Origin: AWTP1-18 sp036504515
Lineage (GTDB): Bacteria > Pseudomonadota > Gammaproteobacteria > Burkholderiales > Rhodocyclaceae
NCBI GenBank assembly: GCA_036504515.1
Contig: DASXVA010000004.1
Span: forward strand, 181,414-245,413
Direction: 5' to 3'
Length of the DNA: 64,000 bases
Below are positions 1 through 8,611 of the stretch, piece after piece. A program made the position numbers and the translations under genes. The first letter of the stretch is position 1. Every line of letters begins with the position of its first letter. Below the pieces are notes generated by a model. It saw nothing but the letters and a program-made list of their open reading frames with translations. It was not told where the DNA came from and searched no databases.

Positions 1-546
1 TTCCAGGGCAAAGTGGTGTGCCCGATCCGACATCTTGCGCCAGGTTTTGGCGATGATGCCCAGCCATTTGTCTTCCGAGTAATCGGGTTTCTGCGCGGCG
101 AAGGTTGCCATGTAGTGTTCAATAAAAACCAGACCGGCCACGTCTTCCAGCAACTGGGTATCCGGGTTGGTTTTCAAGTCACGCTTGCCCACCGCCACTT
201 GAATACGGACGGCACTCGTTTCATCGGCGCCGGCCTGACGGGCCAGTTGGGCAGCCAGATCGGCGTGAAAACGGTAGAGCCCTGTGCGCCACTGGTGATA
301 ACCCACCTTGTCCATGGGGAACTGGTCGCGGGGTACGGTCCAGCGGCGAATGTGCTGGGCGCGAACCGCCACCTGCATGGCCGCGTCGGCATCGGGGGAA
401 AAGCGGGCCAGCATGTCGCTCATGCGCAAACCGTAGAGGGCTTCCTTCGGGTGAGATTTCCCCGCCGCATCGGTTTCAGTATTGGGGTCCTGCGCGTTGG
501 CCTCGTCAATTAATGCGATTGCCTGGGAAAGCCATGGGGCTGTCAT
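1..546 (-). CDS. DUF4202 family protein (partial, C-terminus outside window)
   Basis: The reading frame is open from an ATG at 546 to the left edge, giving 182 residues without a stop. A good ribosome binding site (AAGGAG, 7 bases before the ATG) supports the start. The protein begins MTAPWLSQAIALIDEANAQD and carries conserved-looking blocks HPKEALYG, AQHIRRW, YHQWRTGLY and EHYMATF. I recognise this pattern as the DUF4202 family, which is soluble, has no assigned reaction, and is often found beside nitrogen-assimilation genes. The His-rich blocks resemble a metal or nucleotide site, but that is inference. It diverges from nasA, so a role in nitrate or nitrite metabolism is plausible. Confidence 0.75.
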   Translation of the reverse strand, partial: MTAPWLSQAIALIDEANAQDPNTETDAAGKSHPKEALYGLRMSDMLARFSPDADAAMQVAVRAQHIRRWTVPRDQFPMDKVGYHQWRTGLYRFHADLAAQLARQAGADETSAVRIQVAVGKRDLKTNPDTQLLEDVAGLVFIEHYMATFAAQKPDYSEDKWLGIIAKTWRKMSDRAHHFALE

Positions 547-708
547 CGTGATCTCCTTTGCGCCATTATATTGAGGCGGCTTGTCCGGTGGCGGACGCAT
601 TTAGAGCGGCGAGAGCCTTTTGCACCAGTGCATCGCCAAGCATTGCTTCCATGCACCAATGCAGCGCACGGTATCCATGGAAATTGGCCCTGGCCCAGGG
701 AAAACCGA

Positions 709-724
709 TGGCACGTCCCTTGCA
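709..724 (+). promoter_or_regulatory. sigma-54 promoter of nasA
   Basis: The sequence is TGGCAC-GTCCC-TTGCA, a perfect match to the -24/-12 consensus TGGCAC-N5-TTGCA. With the C of TTGC at -12, transcription would start near 735, leaving a leader of about 178 nt before nasA. Nitrogen-limitation control through NtrC is the usual role of such a promoter at nitrate-assimilation genes; that step is inference. Confidence 0.8.
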
Positions 725-853
725 CAAGGAATGCTGTCATCGGGCTGGAACGCCGCCGTTCCTCCTGCAATTCAAGAAGCCCGCTGACCGGAACGCCCTT
801 CACAGGAAGCCCTTGTCGGCCTCTTCAGGTTCTCCACCTGAGCCGACCCGGAT

Positions 854-869
854 GTGGCAACGCAGCCAC
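854..869 (+). promoter_or_regulatory. ANTAR-type hexaloop hairpin in nasA leader
   Basis: The stem GTGGC/GCCAC closes a six-base loop AACGCA with A at position 1 and G at position 4, the loop pattern read by ANTAR antiterminators. It is followed by a second hairpin (872-904; arms CTCA+CAAAAAT and ATTTTTG+TGAG). I do not see a clear first hexaloop partner or a classic U-tract terminator here, so it is a weaker case than the nrtA and nirB leaders. Confidence 0.45.
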
Positions 870-912
870 CCCTCAGCGTCCAAAAATCCCCCTATTTTTG
901 TGAGCTTCCACC

Positions 913-3639
913 ATGGAAACGAAGACAACTTGCCCCTATTGCGGCACCGGCTGCGGTGTTATCGCCGAGCACGATGGTCAGCAAATCACCGGTGTGCGCG
1001 GCGATCCGGACCACCCGGCCAACAGGGGACGCCTGTGTACCAAGGGTTCCACCCTGCACTTCACCGTCTCGCCGGATACGCTTTCGCTGCGGGCAAAGTA
1101 TCCCGAGTTGCGTACCGGAAAATCCTCTCCCCGTCAGCGGGTGAGCTGGGATGCCGCCCTTGACCATGCCGCCGACCATTTTGCCGAGGTGATCAAGACC
1201 CACGGTGCTGATGCCGTGGCTTTTTACGTTTCCGGCCAACTGCTGACCGAGGACTATTACGTCTTCAACAAGCTGGCCAAGGGCTTGATCGGCACCAACA
1301 ACATCGACAGCAATTCCCGCCTGTGCATGTCCTCGGCCGTTACCGGCTACAAGGCCACCCTGGGTTCCGATGCCCAGCCCTGCGCTTACGAAGACATTGC
1401 TCGGACCGATTGCCTGTTCATCACCGGGGCCAATACCGCCTGGGCCCACCCCATCGTTTTTCGCCAGATCGAGGATGCAAAAAAGGCCAATCCCGAACTC
1501 AAGCTGATCGTCGCCGATCCGCGCCGGACGGATACCGCCGAAGCCGCCGACCTGCATTTGCCCTTGCTGCCCGGCACCGACGTTGCTCTCTACCACTCCA
1601 TGCTCCACGTCATGTTGTGGGATGGCCTTTGCGACATGGATTACATCGCCGCCCATACCGAAGGCTTCGATGCCCTGCGCGACACGGTGCGGGAATACAC
1701 CCCGGCCGTTGCTGCCCAGATCTGTGGCCTACCCGAAGCCGACATCGTCACCGCTGCCCGCTGGCTCGGTGCTCGGGGCAAGAAGGCCATTTCCCTGTGG
1801 TGCCAGGGGCTCAATCAATCTGCCCAGGGCACCAACAACAATGCCGCCCTGATCCAGCTGCACCTGGCTACCGGCAAGATCGGCAAGATCGGCTGCGGCC
1901 CCTTTTCCCTGACCGGCCAACCCAATGCCATGGGCGGGCGCGAGGCGGGCGGCATGGCCAATCTGCTTTCCGGCCATCGCGATTTGGCCAATGCCGAGCA
2001 CCGAGCCGAAGTGGCTCGTCTCTGGGGGCTGGACGATGTGCCCGCTCGGCCCGGCCTGACTGCTGTTGAACTGTTCGATGCGGTGGCCGCAGGCAAGATC
2101 AAGGCGATCTGGATTGCCTGCACCAACCCAGCCCAGTCCATGCCCGAATCGGACAAGGTCAAGGCCGCCCTGGCTGGCTGCGACTTTGTCGTCGTGCAGG
2201 AAACGGCGCGCCAGACCGACACCACTGCCTACGCCGATCTGCTGCTGCCCGCCGCTGGCTGGGGTGAGAAGGGCGGTACCGTCACCAATTCCGAACGCCG
2301 CATTACCCGGCTCCAGGCCGCTGTTCCTGCCGTCGGCGAAGCCCGAGCTGACTGGCGTATCGCGGCCGACTTTGCTTTGGTGCTGGGAACCCGCCTGGGC
2401 AAGGCAGAGCAGGCGGCAAGAATGTTCGACTACCCCAGCAGCGAAGCGGTCTTCAACGAGCACCGGGAAAGCACCCGGGGGCGAGACCTGGACATCACCG
2501 GGCTTTCTTACGCCCTGCTGGAACAGCAAGGTCCCCAGCAATGGCCCTTCCCCGAGGGGGCAAGCACAGGCAAGGTCCGGCTCTACGAAGACGGCATCTA
2601 CCCCACCGTTAACGGCAAGGCCCGCTTTCTCAATATCCGTCCGGCACCTTCCGCAGAAAGCCCCAGTTCTCGCCTGCCTTTCCGTCTCAATACCGGCCGC
2701 CTGCGGGACCAGTGGCACGGCATGAGTCGCACTGGCACCGTGGCCCGCCTCTTCAATCACGCGCCGGAGCCCCTGCTGGAAATCCATCCCGACGATGTCT
2801 ATCGGCGCGGCCTGGAAGAGGGTGGTCTGGTCAAGGTGAAGAACAAGCGCGGCAGTTTCGTCGCCCGGGTCAAGGCAAGTAGCGCCCTGCGATCCGGCCA
2901 GTTGTTCATGCCCATGCACTGGGGCGGTCAGTTCATGCGGGGCGGAGGCGCAAATACCGTCACTACTCCGGTGTTCGATCCAAGCTCGAAGCAGCCAGAA
3001 CTCAAACACGCCGCCGTGACCATCGAAAAGTTCGACGCCCAATGGCAGATCGTCGCCCTGTTTCGTGCCCCCGCTGGCGCCGGCGCTGACACCCTGGCGC
3101 TCCACGCCACCCTGCAACCCTGGTTGATGCAATGCGACCATGCGACTCTGACCCTTGCCGGTCGCGAAGATCCGGTGCTGGTGTTCCAGGGTTGGCGACT
3201 CAAGGAGGGCTGGAGCGAGGAACAACTCGCCGCCTTCGATAATCAGCTCGGCCTCGACGATGCCCATGCCCTGCGCTTTTCCGATCGCAAGAAAGGCATT
3301 TCCAAGCGTGCCCGTATCGAAGGCGGTTTGCTGCTTGGCGTACGCCTGGCCGGGGAAATCAAGGCCAAGGACTGGCTCTCCGACATCATGACCCAGGGCG
3401 CCATGCCCCCCGAGTTGCGTCGTTGGTTACTGGCCCCTCTGGATCAACCGCCTACAGGTAGCAAGCGGCGGGGCAAGGTGATCTGTAACTGCTTTGATGT
3501 CTCCGAAGATGAAATCCTCGCCGACTTCAATGCCGGTCTTGGCTTGTCAGCCCTGCAGGAAAAACGCAAATGCGGTACTTCCTGCGGCTCTTGTGTGCCG
3601 GAGCTTAAAAGACTGGAAACCCAAACAGGAGCGAAGTAA
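913..3639 (+). CDS. nasA: assimilatory nitrate reductase, catalytic subunit
   Basis: NasA reduces nitrate to nitrite in the cytoplasm, using a molybdenum bis-MGD cofactor. The 908-residue protein has the N-terminal [4Fe-4S] site (Cys7, Cys10, Cys14, Cys42), a molybdopterin oxidoreductase core (about 50-560; the block MGGREAGGMANLLSGHR is typical of cofactor binding), a molydopterin-dinucleotide-binding domain (about 590-710), and a C-terminal BFD-like [2Fe-2S] domain (about 850-900) with CNCFDV and CGTSCGSC. This layout matches Klebsiella-type NasA, including the extra C-terminal cluster. It ends 20 bp from the convergent chemoreceptor gene. Its ribosome binding site is poor, so translation may depend on leader folding. 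Confidence 0.95.
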   Translation: METKTTCPYCGTGCGVIAEHDGQQITGVRGDPDHPANRGRLCTKGSTLHFTVSPDTLSLRAKYPELRTGKSSPRQRVSWDAALDHAADHFAEVIKTHGADAVAFYVSGQLLTEDYYVFNKLAKGLIGTNNIDSNSRLCMSSAVTGYKATLGSDAQPCAYEDIARTDCLFITGANTAWAHPIVFRQIEDAKKANPELKLIVADPRRTDTAEAADLHLPLLPGTDVALYHSMLHVMLWDGLCDMDYIAAHTEGFDALRDTVREYTPAVAAQICGLPEADIVTAARWLGARGKKAISLWCQGLNQSAQGTNNNAALIQLHLATGKIGKIGCGPFSLTGQPNAMGGREAGGMANLLSGHRDLANAEHRAEVARLWGLDDVPARPGLTAVELFDAVAAGKIKAIWIACTNPAQSMPESDKVKAALAGCDFVVVQETARQTDTTAYADLLLPAAGWGEKGGTVTNSERRITRLQAAVPAVGEARADWRIAADFALVLGTRLGKAEQAARMFDYPSSEAVFNEHRESTRGRDLDITGLSYALLEQQGPQQWPFPEGASTGKVRLYEDGIYPTVNGKARFLNIRPAPSAESPSSRLPFRLNTGRLRDQWHGMSRTGTVARLFNHAPEPLLEIHPDDVYRRGLEEGGLVKVKNKRGSFVARVKASSALRSGQLFMPMHWGGQFMRGGGANTVTTPVFDPSSKQPELKHAAVTIEKFDAQWQIVALFRAPAGAGADTLALHATLQPWLMQCDHATLTLAGREDPVLVFQGWRLKEGWSEEQLAAFDNQLGLDDAHALRFSDRKKGISKRARIEGGLLLGVRLAGEIKAKDWLSDIMTQGAMPPELRRWLLAPLDQPPTGSKRRGKVICNCFDVSEDEILADFNAGLGLSALQEKRKCGTSCGSCVPELKRLETQTGAK

Positions 3640-3659
3640 GCCGAGTGATGAATAGCCCG

Positions 3660-5279
3660 CTATACCCGGAAGCGCGCCGTTGCTGCGCTGAGTTCCTGAG
3701 CAATTGTTTGCAGGGACTGGGCGGCTTGGGTATTGGTGGCCATGTTTTCACTGGTCTGCTCTACCTGCTGCACGATGCGGTCGACCTGCTGGGCCAAAGA
3801 TGTACTGGCGGTACTTTGCTCCCGAGTGGACGAGGCGACATCTTTAACCAGAGTCTGAGCTTCCAAGGAGCCCTTGGAGATGTTTCGTAGTAATTCGATG
3901 ATTTCTGTTGCAGATGATTTAGCCCTCTCGGCCTCGGGTAGTGCGGATTCCATAACCTGAGCAGCTGAAATTGTTTCGTTCTGAATGCGGTTTACTACGG
4001 CAGAAATTTCCAGGGTGGCCTTTTCCGTTTGTTCAGCCAATTTACGTACTTCATCTGCGACGACGGCAAAGCCTCTTCCTTGTTCTCCTGCGCGGGCTGC
4101 TTCAATAGCTGCATTTAGGGCCAATAGATTGGTCTGCGCAGCAATGTCGTTGATGCTGTTGGCGGTGCGAGCTACTTCCTCGGTACTGCTTGCCAGAGCG
4201 CGGACTTTTTCAGCAGCCGCTGCGACAGAGTTCACCAAGGTGGAAATATTTTCTGCTGTGACGCTAACGTTCTTTTCTCCCTGGGTAGCAAGTTCTACCG
4301 CTGCATTGGAGTAGCGCTCGGTTTCCAGGGCATTGTCCGATACGTGCGTTATGGAGACGGTGAGTTGTTCCATGGCGGCGGCCATGGACTGCGTGGCATC
4401 TGCCTGAGTCTCGGCAGCTTGAGCTACTTGGATTGATGTCTGGTTAATGTCACCAGCAGCTTGGGTGACTTTGCTTGAACCCGTTGCGATGTTCTTGATC
4501 ATGTCACGAAGGGCGTGCACCAGATGCTCAAGTTCTCCCACCAAGCTATCGGGGTGTTCCGGTTTGAGACTAATGGTCAGGTCACCAGCGGCGACGGTTT
4601 TCATGGCTGCAACAGCTACGGCTGGTTCGCCGCCGATCTGGTGAAGGATGCTGCGGGACATGACCCAGGCGGCAGCGCCAACTGCAATCATGATCAGCAC
4701 AATGACTACGGAGACATAAGCCAGTTGCTGCAAGAAAATCTGGTTCAGGTCATCGATGTAAAGTCCTGTGCCGATGGCCCAGTCCCACGGTGCGAAATAT
4801 TCGACGTGGTGGAGTTTGGCAACCTGTTCTGTACCGCCAGGCTTGACCGTCAGGGTGTTGACGAATTCAGTTTTCTGCACAGCCGAGTTGACCAAATCCC
4901 GTACCGGATAGGCACCGGATTTGTCTTGTCGATCCCAGTGTTCTGCCCCAACAAACTTGGGGTTGATATGGACGATGCTTAAGCCTTTTCCGGTATAGAC
5001 ATAGAAATACTCGGCACCCAGGTATCGCATACCGGACAAAGCCGTGACGGCCAGTTTTTGGGCATCCTCATGGCTGAGTTCCCCCTTGGCTTCTTTTTCC
5101 TGGAAGGTTTTGACAGTGCTCACTGCCAAGTCTACGGCGGACCGCAAGGTAACCTTTCGGTCTTCCAGTAGTTGCTGACGCAGATGGTTGATCTGAAAAA
5201 AGCCGAGCAAGACCAAACCGAGCAAGGAGATCAATACAGATGTGGCAAGGCGACGATGAAGACTCATGGTTTGGAGCAT
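3660..5279 (-). CDS. methyl-accepting chemotaxis protein with single-Cache sensor
   Basis: This is a 539-residue transmembrane chemoreceptor. TM1 lies at about 11-30, followed by a periplasmic domain (about 35-185) whose [21 protein letters not shown] block marks a single Cache domain (sCache_2 type). TM2 is at about 190-210, then HAMP (about 210-265) and a full signalling domain with the hairpin tip [20 protein letters not shown]. It should control the CheA kinase according to a small ligand bound in the periplasm; the ligand is unknown, though sCache_2 receptors often bind carboxylates. It is the last gene of the minus-strand receptor cluster between nirD and nasA, and is preceded by a 262-bp gap, so it may have its own promoter. 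An alternative start lies 12 bp downstream. Confidence 0.9.
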   Translation of the reverse strand: MLQTMSLHRRLATSVLISLLGLVLLGFFQINHLRQQLLEDRKVTLRSAVDLAVSTVKTFQEKEAKGELSHEDAQKLAVTALSGMRYLGAEYFYVYTGKGLSIVHINPKFVGAEHWDRQDKSGAYPVRDLVNSAVQKTEFVNTLTVKPGGTEQVAKLHHVEYFAPWDWAIGTGLYIDDLNQIFLQQLAYVSVVIVLIMIAVGAAAWVMSRSILHQIGGEPAVAVAAMKTVAAGDLTISLKPEHPDSLVGELEHLVHALRDMIKNIATGSSKVTQAAGDINQTSIQVAQAAETQADATQSMAAAMEQLTVSITHVSDNALETERYSNAAVELATQGEKNVSVTAENISTLVNSVAAAAEKVRALASSTEEVARTANSINDIAAQTNLLALNAAIEAARAGEQGRGFAVVADEVRKLAEQTEKATLEISAVVNRIQNETISAAQVMESALPEAERAKSSATEIIELLRNISKGSLEAQTLVKDVASSTREQSTASTSLAQQVDRIVQQVEQTSENMATNTQAAQSLQTIAQELSAATARFRV

Positions 5280-5541
5280 CGCAATTCCTCTGGAGGAGTA
5301 ACAGACTAGGTGTCAGATGTTGACAAGGTTAGACTGTTGAATGAGCTGTAGTCCATATCGGATTCTACGTACGGTTATGTGTGCGATTTATGACTCCGCT
5401 AACCGATGAAATCATGAGATCAGTCTGTTACTGGGTTATGGCGGGGCGACTCCTGTCGAGTGCTGGTGCGCCTTAACCCTATGGTGCGATGTAAGCCGGG
5501 TGAATAGATACTCAGTACCGCTGCGTTTCCGCAAAGCGCCC
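5280..5541 (-). other. intergenic region upstream of the Cache chemoreceptor
   Basis: This 262-bp gap lies between the lipoprotein gene and the Cache receptor gene. I see no gene in it. A GGAGGA-like ribosome binding site lies at its low-coordinate end in front of the receptor ATG at 5279. I could not find a convincing flagellar (sigma-28) or sigma-54 promoter. Confidence 0.4.
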
Positions 5542-5955
5542 TTAGAAAGAGCTATCCAGAATTTCGTAGTTGCCATCCATAAGGACCTCATCCGCATTGA
5601 AGACCAGCTGAAGGATGAGATCGGTATGGGCGCCATACCAGCTGCGGTCAATCTGGGCTTTGCCGAAAATGCAGGGGCCACCTTTGGTCGTCAGCTGAGT
5701 TTGCACCCGAGCTTGTTTGACCAGGGCGTCGCACTCCCGAATCGTCTTTTGGGAAAAGGTGACGTTTCGGGATTTCAAGATGTTCAGGGTTTGAGTCAAG
5801 GAAACCCCTGGCGGTAATTCCGCCTTGAGTTCTGCCATCAGCATCTTTCCCTTGTCATCTGCGCTGCTGCAGGCCGCAATGAACATTGCGGAAAGCATGA
5901 CGACCAAAACGCTAAATATGTGCCGGGACACGCTTTTTGATGACAGTAGGTTCAT
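5542..5955 (-). CDS. putative lipoprotein of unknown function
   Basis: This 137-residue protein has an N-terminal hydrophobic segment (about 13-28) ending in a lipobox I-A-A-C with Cys29, so it is probably lipid-anchored. The mature part has two further Cys (about 75 and 95) that could form a disulfide bond, and no domain I recognise. It lies in the same orientation inside the chemoreceptor cluster, 54 bp after the 4-helix-bundle receptor, so it could be a periplasmic accessory to one of the receptors; that is only inference from position. The ribosome binding site is weak. Confidence 0.6.
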   Translation of the reverse strand: MNLLSSKSVSRHIFSVLVVMLSAMFIAACSSADDKGKMLMAELKAELPPGVSLTQTLNILKSRNVTFSQKTIRECDALVKQARVQTQLTTKGGPCIFGKAQIDRSWYGAHTDLILQLVFNADEVLMDGNYEILDSSF

Positions 5956-5971
5956 GGCAACTTTCGTGGCT

Positions 5972-6002
5972 AGGTCCGGCTATCCATCAAGAGGCCGGAC
6001 CT
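5972..6002. other. inverted repeat between receptor and lipoprotein genes
   Basis: AGGTCCGGC (5972-5980) pairs perfectly with GCCGGACCT (5994-6002), loop 13. On the plus strand it is followed by a T run, on the minus strand (the transcribed one) the run becomes A before the hairpin, so it is terminator-like but not in the classic order for the genes here. It may protect or process the mRNA. Confidence 0.5.
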
Positions 6003-6009
6003 TTTTCTA

Positions 6010-7635
6010 TTAATGGACAAAAGCGCCCATGGCGGTACGCAGTCGCAGGGATACGCTACGGAGAATGGACCCGGAGCGAGCCGTATCCTTGGTGGCCTGG
6101 TTGCTCATTTCCGTCAAGGAGCCTAATTGTTCCATCGTACCAGCCACCATCCGCGCAGCGGAGTTAACTTCCTTGGCGGCATTGGTGATGTCTTCCATGG
6201 CATGACAGGCTTGGGTGATTTTTTCCTGAATCATCAACAGGGAGTCACCCGAATTTTCCACGTTGCGGATGCCTTCGCTGACATCGGACGCACTGTTGCC
6301 TATGGTTACCACGGCATTTTCAATGCCGCTCTGGATAGAGTTGATCAGTCCCGCAATTTCCTGGGTTGCCTGCGTAGTCCGTTCCGCCAGTTTGCGGACT
6401 TCATCGGCTACCACGGCAAAACCACGACCCTGCTCACCGGCGCGCGCCGCTTCAATGGCGGCGTTGAGGGCGAGGAGATTAGTCTGGTCGGCAATTTCAC
6501 GGATGGTCTGGACGATGCTAGTGACCTTCTGGGACTGCTCACCCAATTGGGTAACAGATTCCTGGGCCTGATGACTGGCAGTGGCAAGGCGCTGGACGCT
6601 GGAAAGACTTTGCAGTCGGGCTTTATCGCCCTCGTCGGCCAGTGTGCGTGCATCCCTGACCGTTGTTTCTGCGGAGCCAGCCTGTTCAGCGATCAGGGCG
6701 ATACTTGTCGAAATTTCCTCCATCGCTGCACTGGTGGACATGGTGGATTCCGTCAGTTGAGCCGCATTGCTTTCCAGTGCATCAAGGGCAGAGCCAACCT
6801 GAGCGGCTTGGGTTTCAACTTCCGATGCCTCCTTGGAGGTTTGCACGACCAAGGAACAAATTTTTGCCTGGGCTTCCTTGAGTGTCGCCATGACACTGCC
6901 AGATTTAGCTGATTTGCTGGAGGGGCGCAGATCGCCATCTGCCAGTCGGCTCATTTCGGCACGTAGTTCTTCCGGTTCCGCTCCCAGCAGGCCATCAATA
7001 CGGCGTGCAATCACGAGGTAGATGCCGACGGCAAGTACCATGCAGAGGGTACCGATGCCCCCCATCAACCACTTGGCCATGGAGGCTGTGGTGTTGAGGG
7101 CTGCCTGACGACTATCGGCCCAGCCACCGGCCACCTTGACCGTGTTGTCTACCCCAGCGCGGTGGGCCTGATAGAGCGCTTTGAGTTCCGTTAGTGCCTT
7201 GTCGGCGGCTTCGTCATTGCCAGCCTGAACTGCCGGGACGAACTTCTTGTTGAGGACATCGAAGTACGCTGTCCCTTTTTCCTTCTGGATGCCCAGTAGG
7301 GTGCCGCTAACAGCCTCATCCACCTGTGCTTGCGTCCAGTAGGCGTTGCGATCATCAAAATCTTTTTTCAGTTGCACTAGCTTGTCCAGTAGCGCTTGGC
7401 GCTCAGCGACGGGCGTGTCCAGCAGCTGATAGGCGGTGAGGTGGGTTTCAATCAGGTAGAGGGGAGGCGGCAGAATATCGGCCACCACATCTTTGCCCGC
7501 GCCCATGTCTGCTGCAGATTGCTCAAGCCGATTGAGGGAAAGTAAGCCTCCGGCGAAGATGGCGGAAAAACCTAGACCACAAACAACGACAAGGACCAGC
7601 AGCATTCCTCGAATGGAGTTAAAGATTGACCGCAT
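6010..7635 (-). CDS. methyl-accepting chemotaxis protein, helical-bundle sensor
   Basis: The 541-residue chemoreceptor has TM1 (about 10-31), a periplasmic region of about 155 residues predicted to be all helical (4-helix-bundle MCP type; blocks [18 protein letters not shown] and [13 protein letters not shown]), TM2 (about 188-210), a HAMP-like linker with [20 protein letters not shown], and the conserved signalling domain with [20 protein letters not shown]. It would pass a periplasmic signal to CheA/CheW. The first ATG at 7635 has no clear ribosome binding site. The gene follows the NIT-domain gene after 91 bp that include a perfect hairpin. Confidence 0.9.
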   Translation of the reverse strand: MRSIFNSIRGMLLVLVVVCGLGFSAIFAGGLLSLNRLEQSAADMGAGKDVVADILPPPLYLIETHLTAYQLLDTPVAERQALLDKLVQLKKDFDDRNAYWTQAQVDEAVSGTLLGIQKEKGTAYFDVLNKKFVPAVQAGNDEAADKALTELKALYQAHRAGVDNTVKVAGGWADSRQAALNTTASMAKWLMGGIGTLCMVLAVGIYLVIARRIDGLLGAEPEELRAEMSRLADGDLRPSSKSAKSGSVMATLKEAQAKICSLVVQTSKEASEVETQAAQVGSALDALESNAAQLTESTMSTSAAMEEISTSIALIAEQAGSAETTVRDARTLADEGDKARLQSLSSVQRLATASHQAQESVTQLGEQSQKVTSIVQTIREIADQTNLLALNAAIEAARAGEQGRGFAVVADEVRKLAERTTQATQEIAGLINSIQSGIENAVVTIGNSASDVSEGIRNVENSGDSLLMIQEKITQACHAMEDITNAAKEVNSAARMVAGTMEQLGSLTEMSNQATKDTARSGSILRSVSLRLRTAMGAFVH

Positions 7636-7680
7636 ATTTTTGTGTGATGAGTGGGGGTGATGTTTGATTTTTACATATTT

Positions 7681-7715
7681 CGCTAAAAACCATAAGAAAC
7701 AAATGGTTTTTAGCG
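7681..7715. other. perfect 13-bp inverted repeat after the NIT gene
   Basis: CGCTAAAAACCAT (7681-7693) and ATGGTTTTTAGCG (7703-7715) are exact reverse complements with a 9-base loop. On the minus strand it begins 11 bases after the stop of the NIT-domain gene and precedes the next receptor gene. The stem contains A5/T5 runs but no T run follows, so it may be a weak terminator, an mRNA 3' end stabiliser or a protein-binding palindrome. Confidence 0.6.
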
Positions 7716-7726
7716 GTGGTGCTGTG

Positions 7727-8599
7727 CTATCCAGGTGTTACCAGGTGTTTTTCTAGGGCTTTCCCAGCGTCGAGTATCAAAGCAAACACTGTGTCGATCG
7801 CGAATGTTGCTTGAGTAAAGTAGTTATCAGCGGTGACGCTGATCGCGGCTTCTCGGTTAAGCATGCGAGAACGGATCAAGTTAGCCAAAGAGCGTACAGC
7901 GTCCTGAGCCGGTCGGCTCTGGGCGCTATTACCCTGGTGGCTTTGGCAGGCTTGTTCGATCAAAGATTCTGCCCGGTTGACCAGAAACATCAGCCGCACT
8001 CTCGCCACAGCAGGACAGCTACCCCGGGCGGCAACGCTGCTACCGATAGCCCGGGCCTGACCCAAGCACTCGGTCAAGGCCGGGAGACGGTGAGCATAGT
8101 TTTTCACCAAGCCCGTGGGTAGACAGTCACCAGCGGCCAGGCCAATTCGAGCTTCGCCCACGGCATTCAACCATTCGAGGGTGGTGGCAATCAGTTGGCT
8201 GTGTTCTGTAATGGATCTTTCCACCGTCATGGTGCTCAGGTTGTCCACCAGGTCGCGCCACTTGAATCGGAACAGGGAGAGGTCGTTGACCGTGAGGCAG
8301 GGAGATGCCTGCCGGCATTCTTCCTGGGCCGCTTCATTGAGCGCAGGAAACATGGCGTCGATTTCGTGACGTTTGCTGCTTAGCCGAGAGCTGAAACTGT
8401 TGTCACCGGCCAGCAAGGCACTGCTCATGCCACGATGCTGCTGGAGATGAGCGATCAGCCGGATCAGGTGGTCGCAGGTCTGCATGGCCTGCTGTGCCGA
8501 TGCCAGATTGCCCTGGCCGCGGCGGTGTTGGCGCAGGACCAGGCGAGCAAGGAGGAAGAACGCGGGAATGGCGATGAGGACTTCAAGCAAGAGTGACAT
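7727..8599 (-). CDS. membrane-anchored NIT (nitrate/nitrite sensing) domain protein
   Basis: This 290-residue protein has one N-terminal membrane segment (about 4-20) followed by a basic stretch (RQHRRGQ), which by the positive-inside rule puts the rest in the cytoplasm. The remainder (about 40-280) resembles the NIT domain known from Klebsiella NasR: helical, with the block [16 protein letters not shown] (compare the Q-R-G segment of NIT proteins) and later [12 protein letters not shown]. Unlike known NIT proteins it has no output domain. Its start lies 12 bp after the stop of the preceding chemoreceptor gene, so the two are probably co-translated. The gene sits between nitrite and nitrate reductase genes. 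I infer that it senses nitrate or nitrite and passes the signal to the neighbouring receptor. The family call is by eye. Confidence 0.7.
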   Translation of the reverse strand: MSLLLEVLIAIPAFFLLARLVLRQHRRGQGNLASAQQAMQTCDHLIRLIAHLQQHRGMSSALLAGDNSFSSRLSSKRHEIDAMFPALNEAAQEECRQASPCLTVNDLSLFRFKWRDLVDNLSTMTVERSITEHSQLIATTLEWLNAVGEARIGLAAGDCLPTGLVKNYAHRLPALTECLGQARAIGSSVAARGSCPAVARVRLMFLVNRAESLIEQACQSHQGNSAQSRPAQDAVRSLANLIRSRMLNREAAISVTADNYFTQATFAIDTVFALILDAGKALEKHLVTPG

Positions 8600-8611
8600 G
8601 GCGGAAGTTCC

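Larger units (their letters stand above)
549..912 (+). promoter_or_regulatory. nasA upstream region and leader
   Basis: This 364-bp gap holds no credible gene; open frames across it lack ribosome binding sites and family resemblance. It contains a sigma-54 promoter (709-724), two TGCAC-type dyads upstream that could bind NtrC (around 621-632 and 652-668; the second is TGCAC-N7-GCGCA, one base off a perfect dyad), and a predicted leader of about 178 nt. The leader has a stem-loop at about 797-845 (GTCGGC...GCCGAC outer arms), a 5-bp hairpin with an A1/G4 hexaloop at 854-869, and an A/T-rich hairpin at 872-904 just before the nasA start. Confidence 0.6.

Noticed and set aside
747..762. GGAAC/GTTCC hairpin as first ANTAR hexaloop of nasA
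   Set aside because: The loop would start with G, and a tetraloop fold with one more base pair is preferred.
1729..3267. 512-codon open frame on the minus strand opposite nasA
   Set aside because: Shadow of nasA; no family features.
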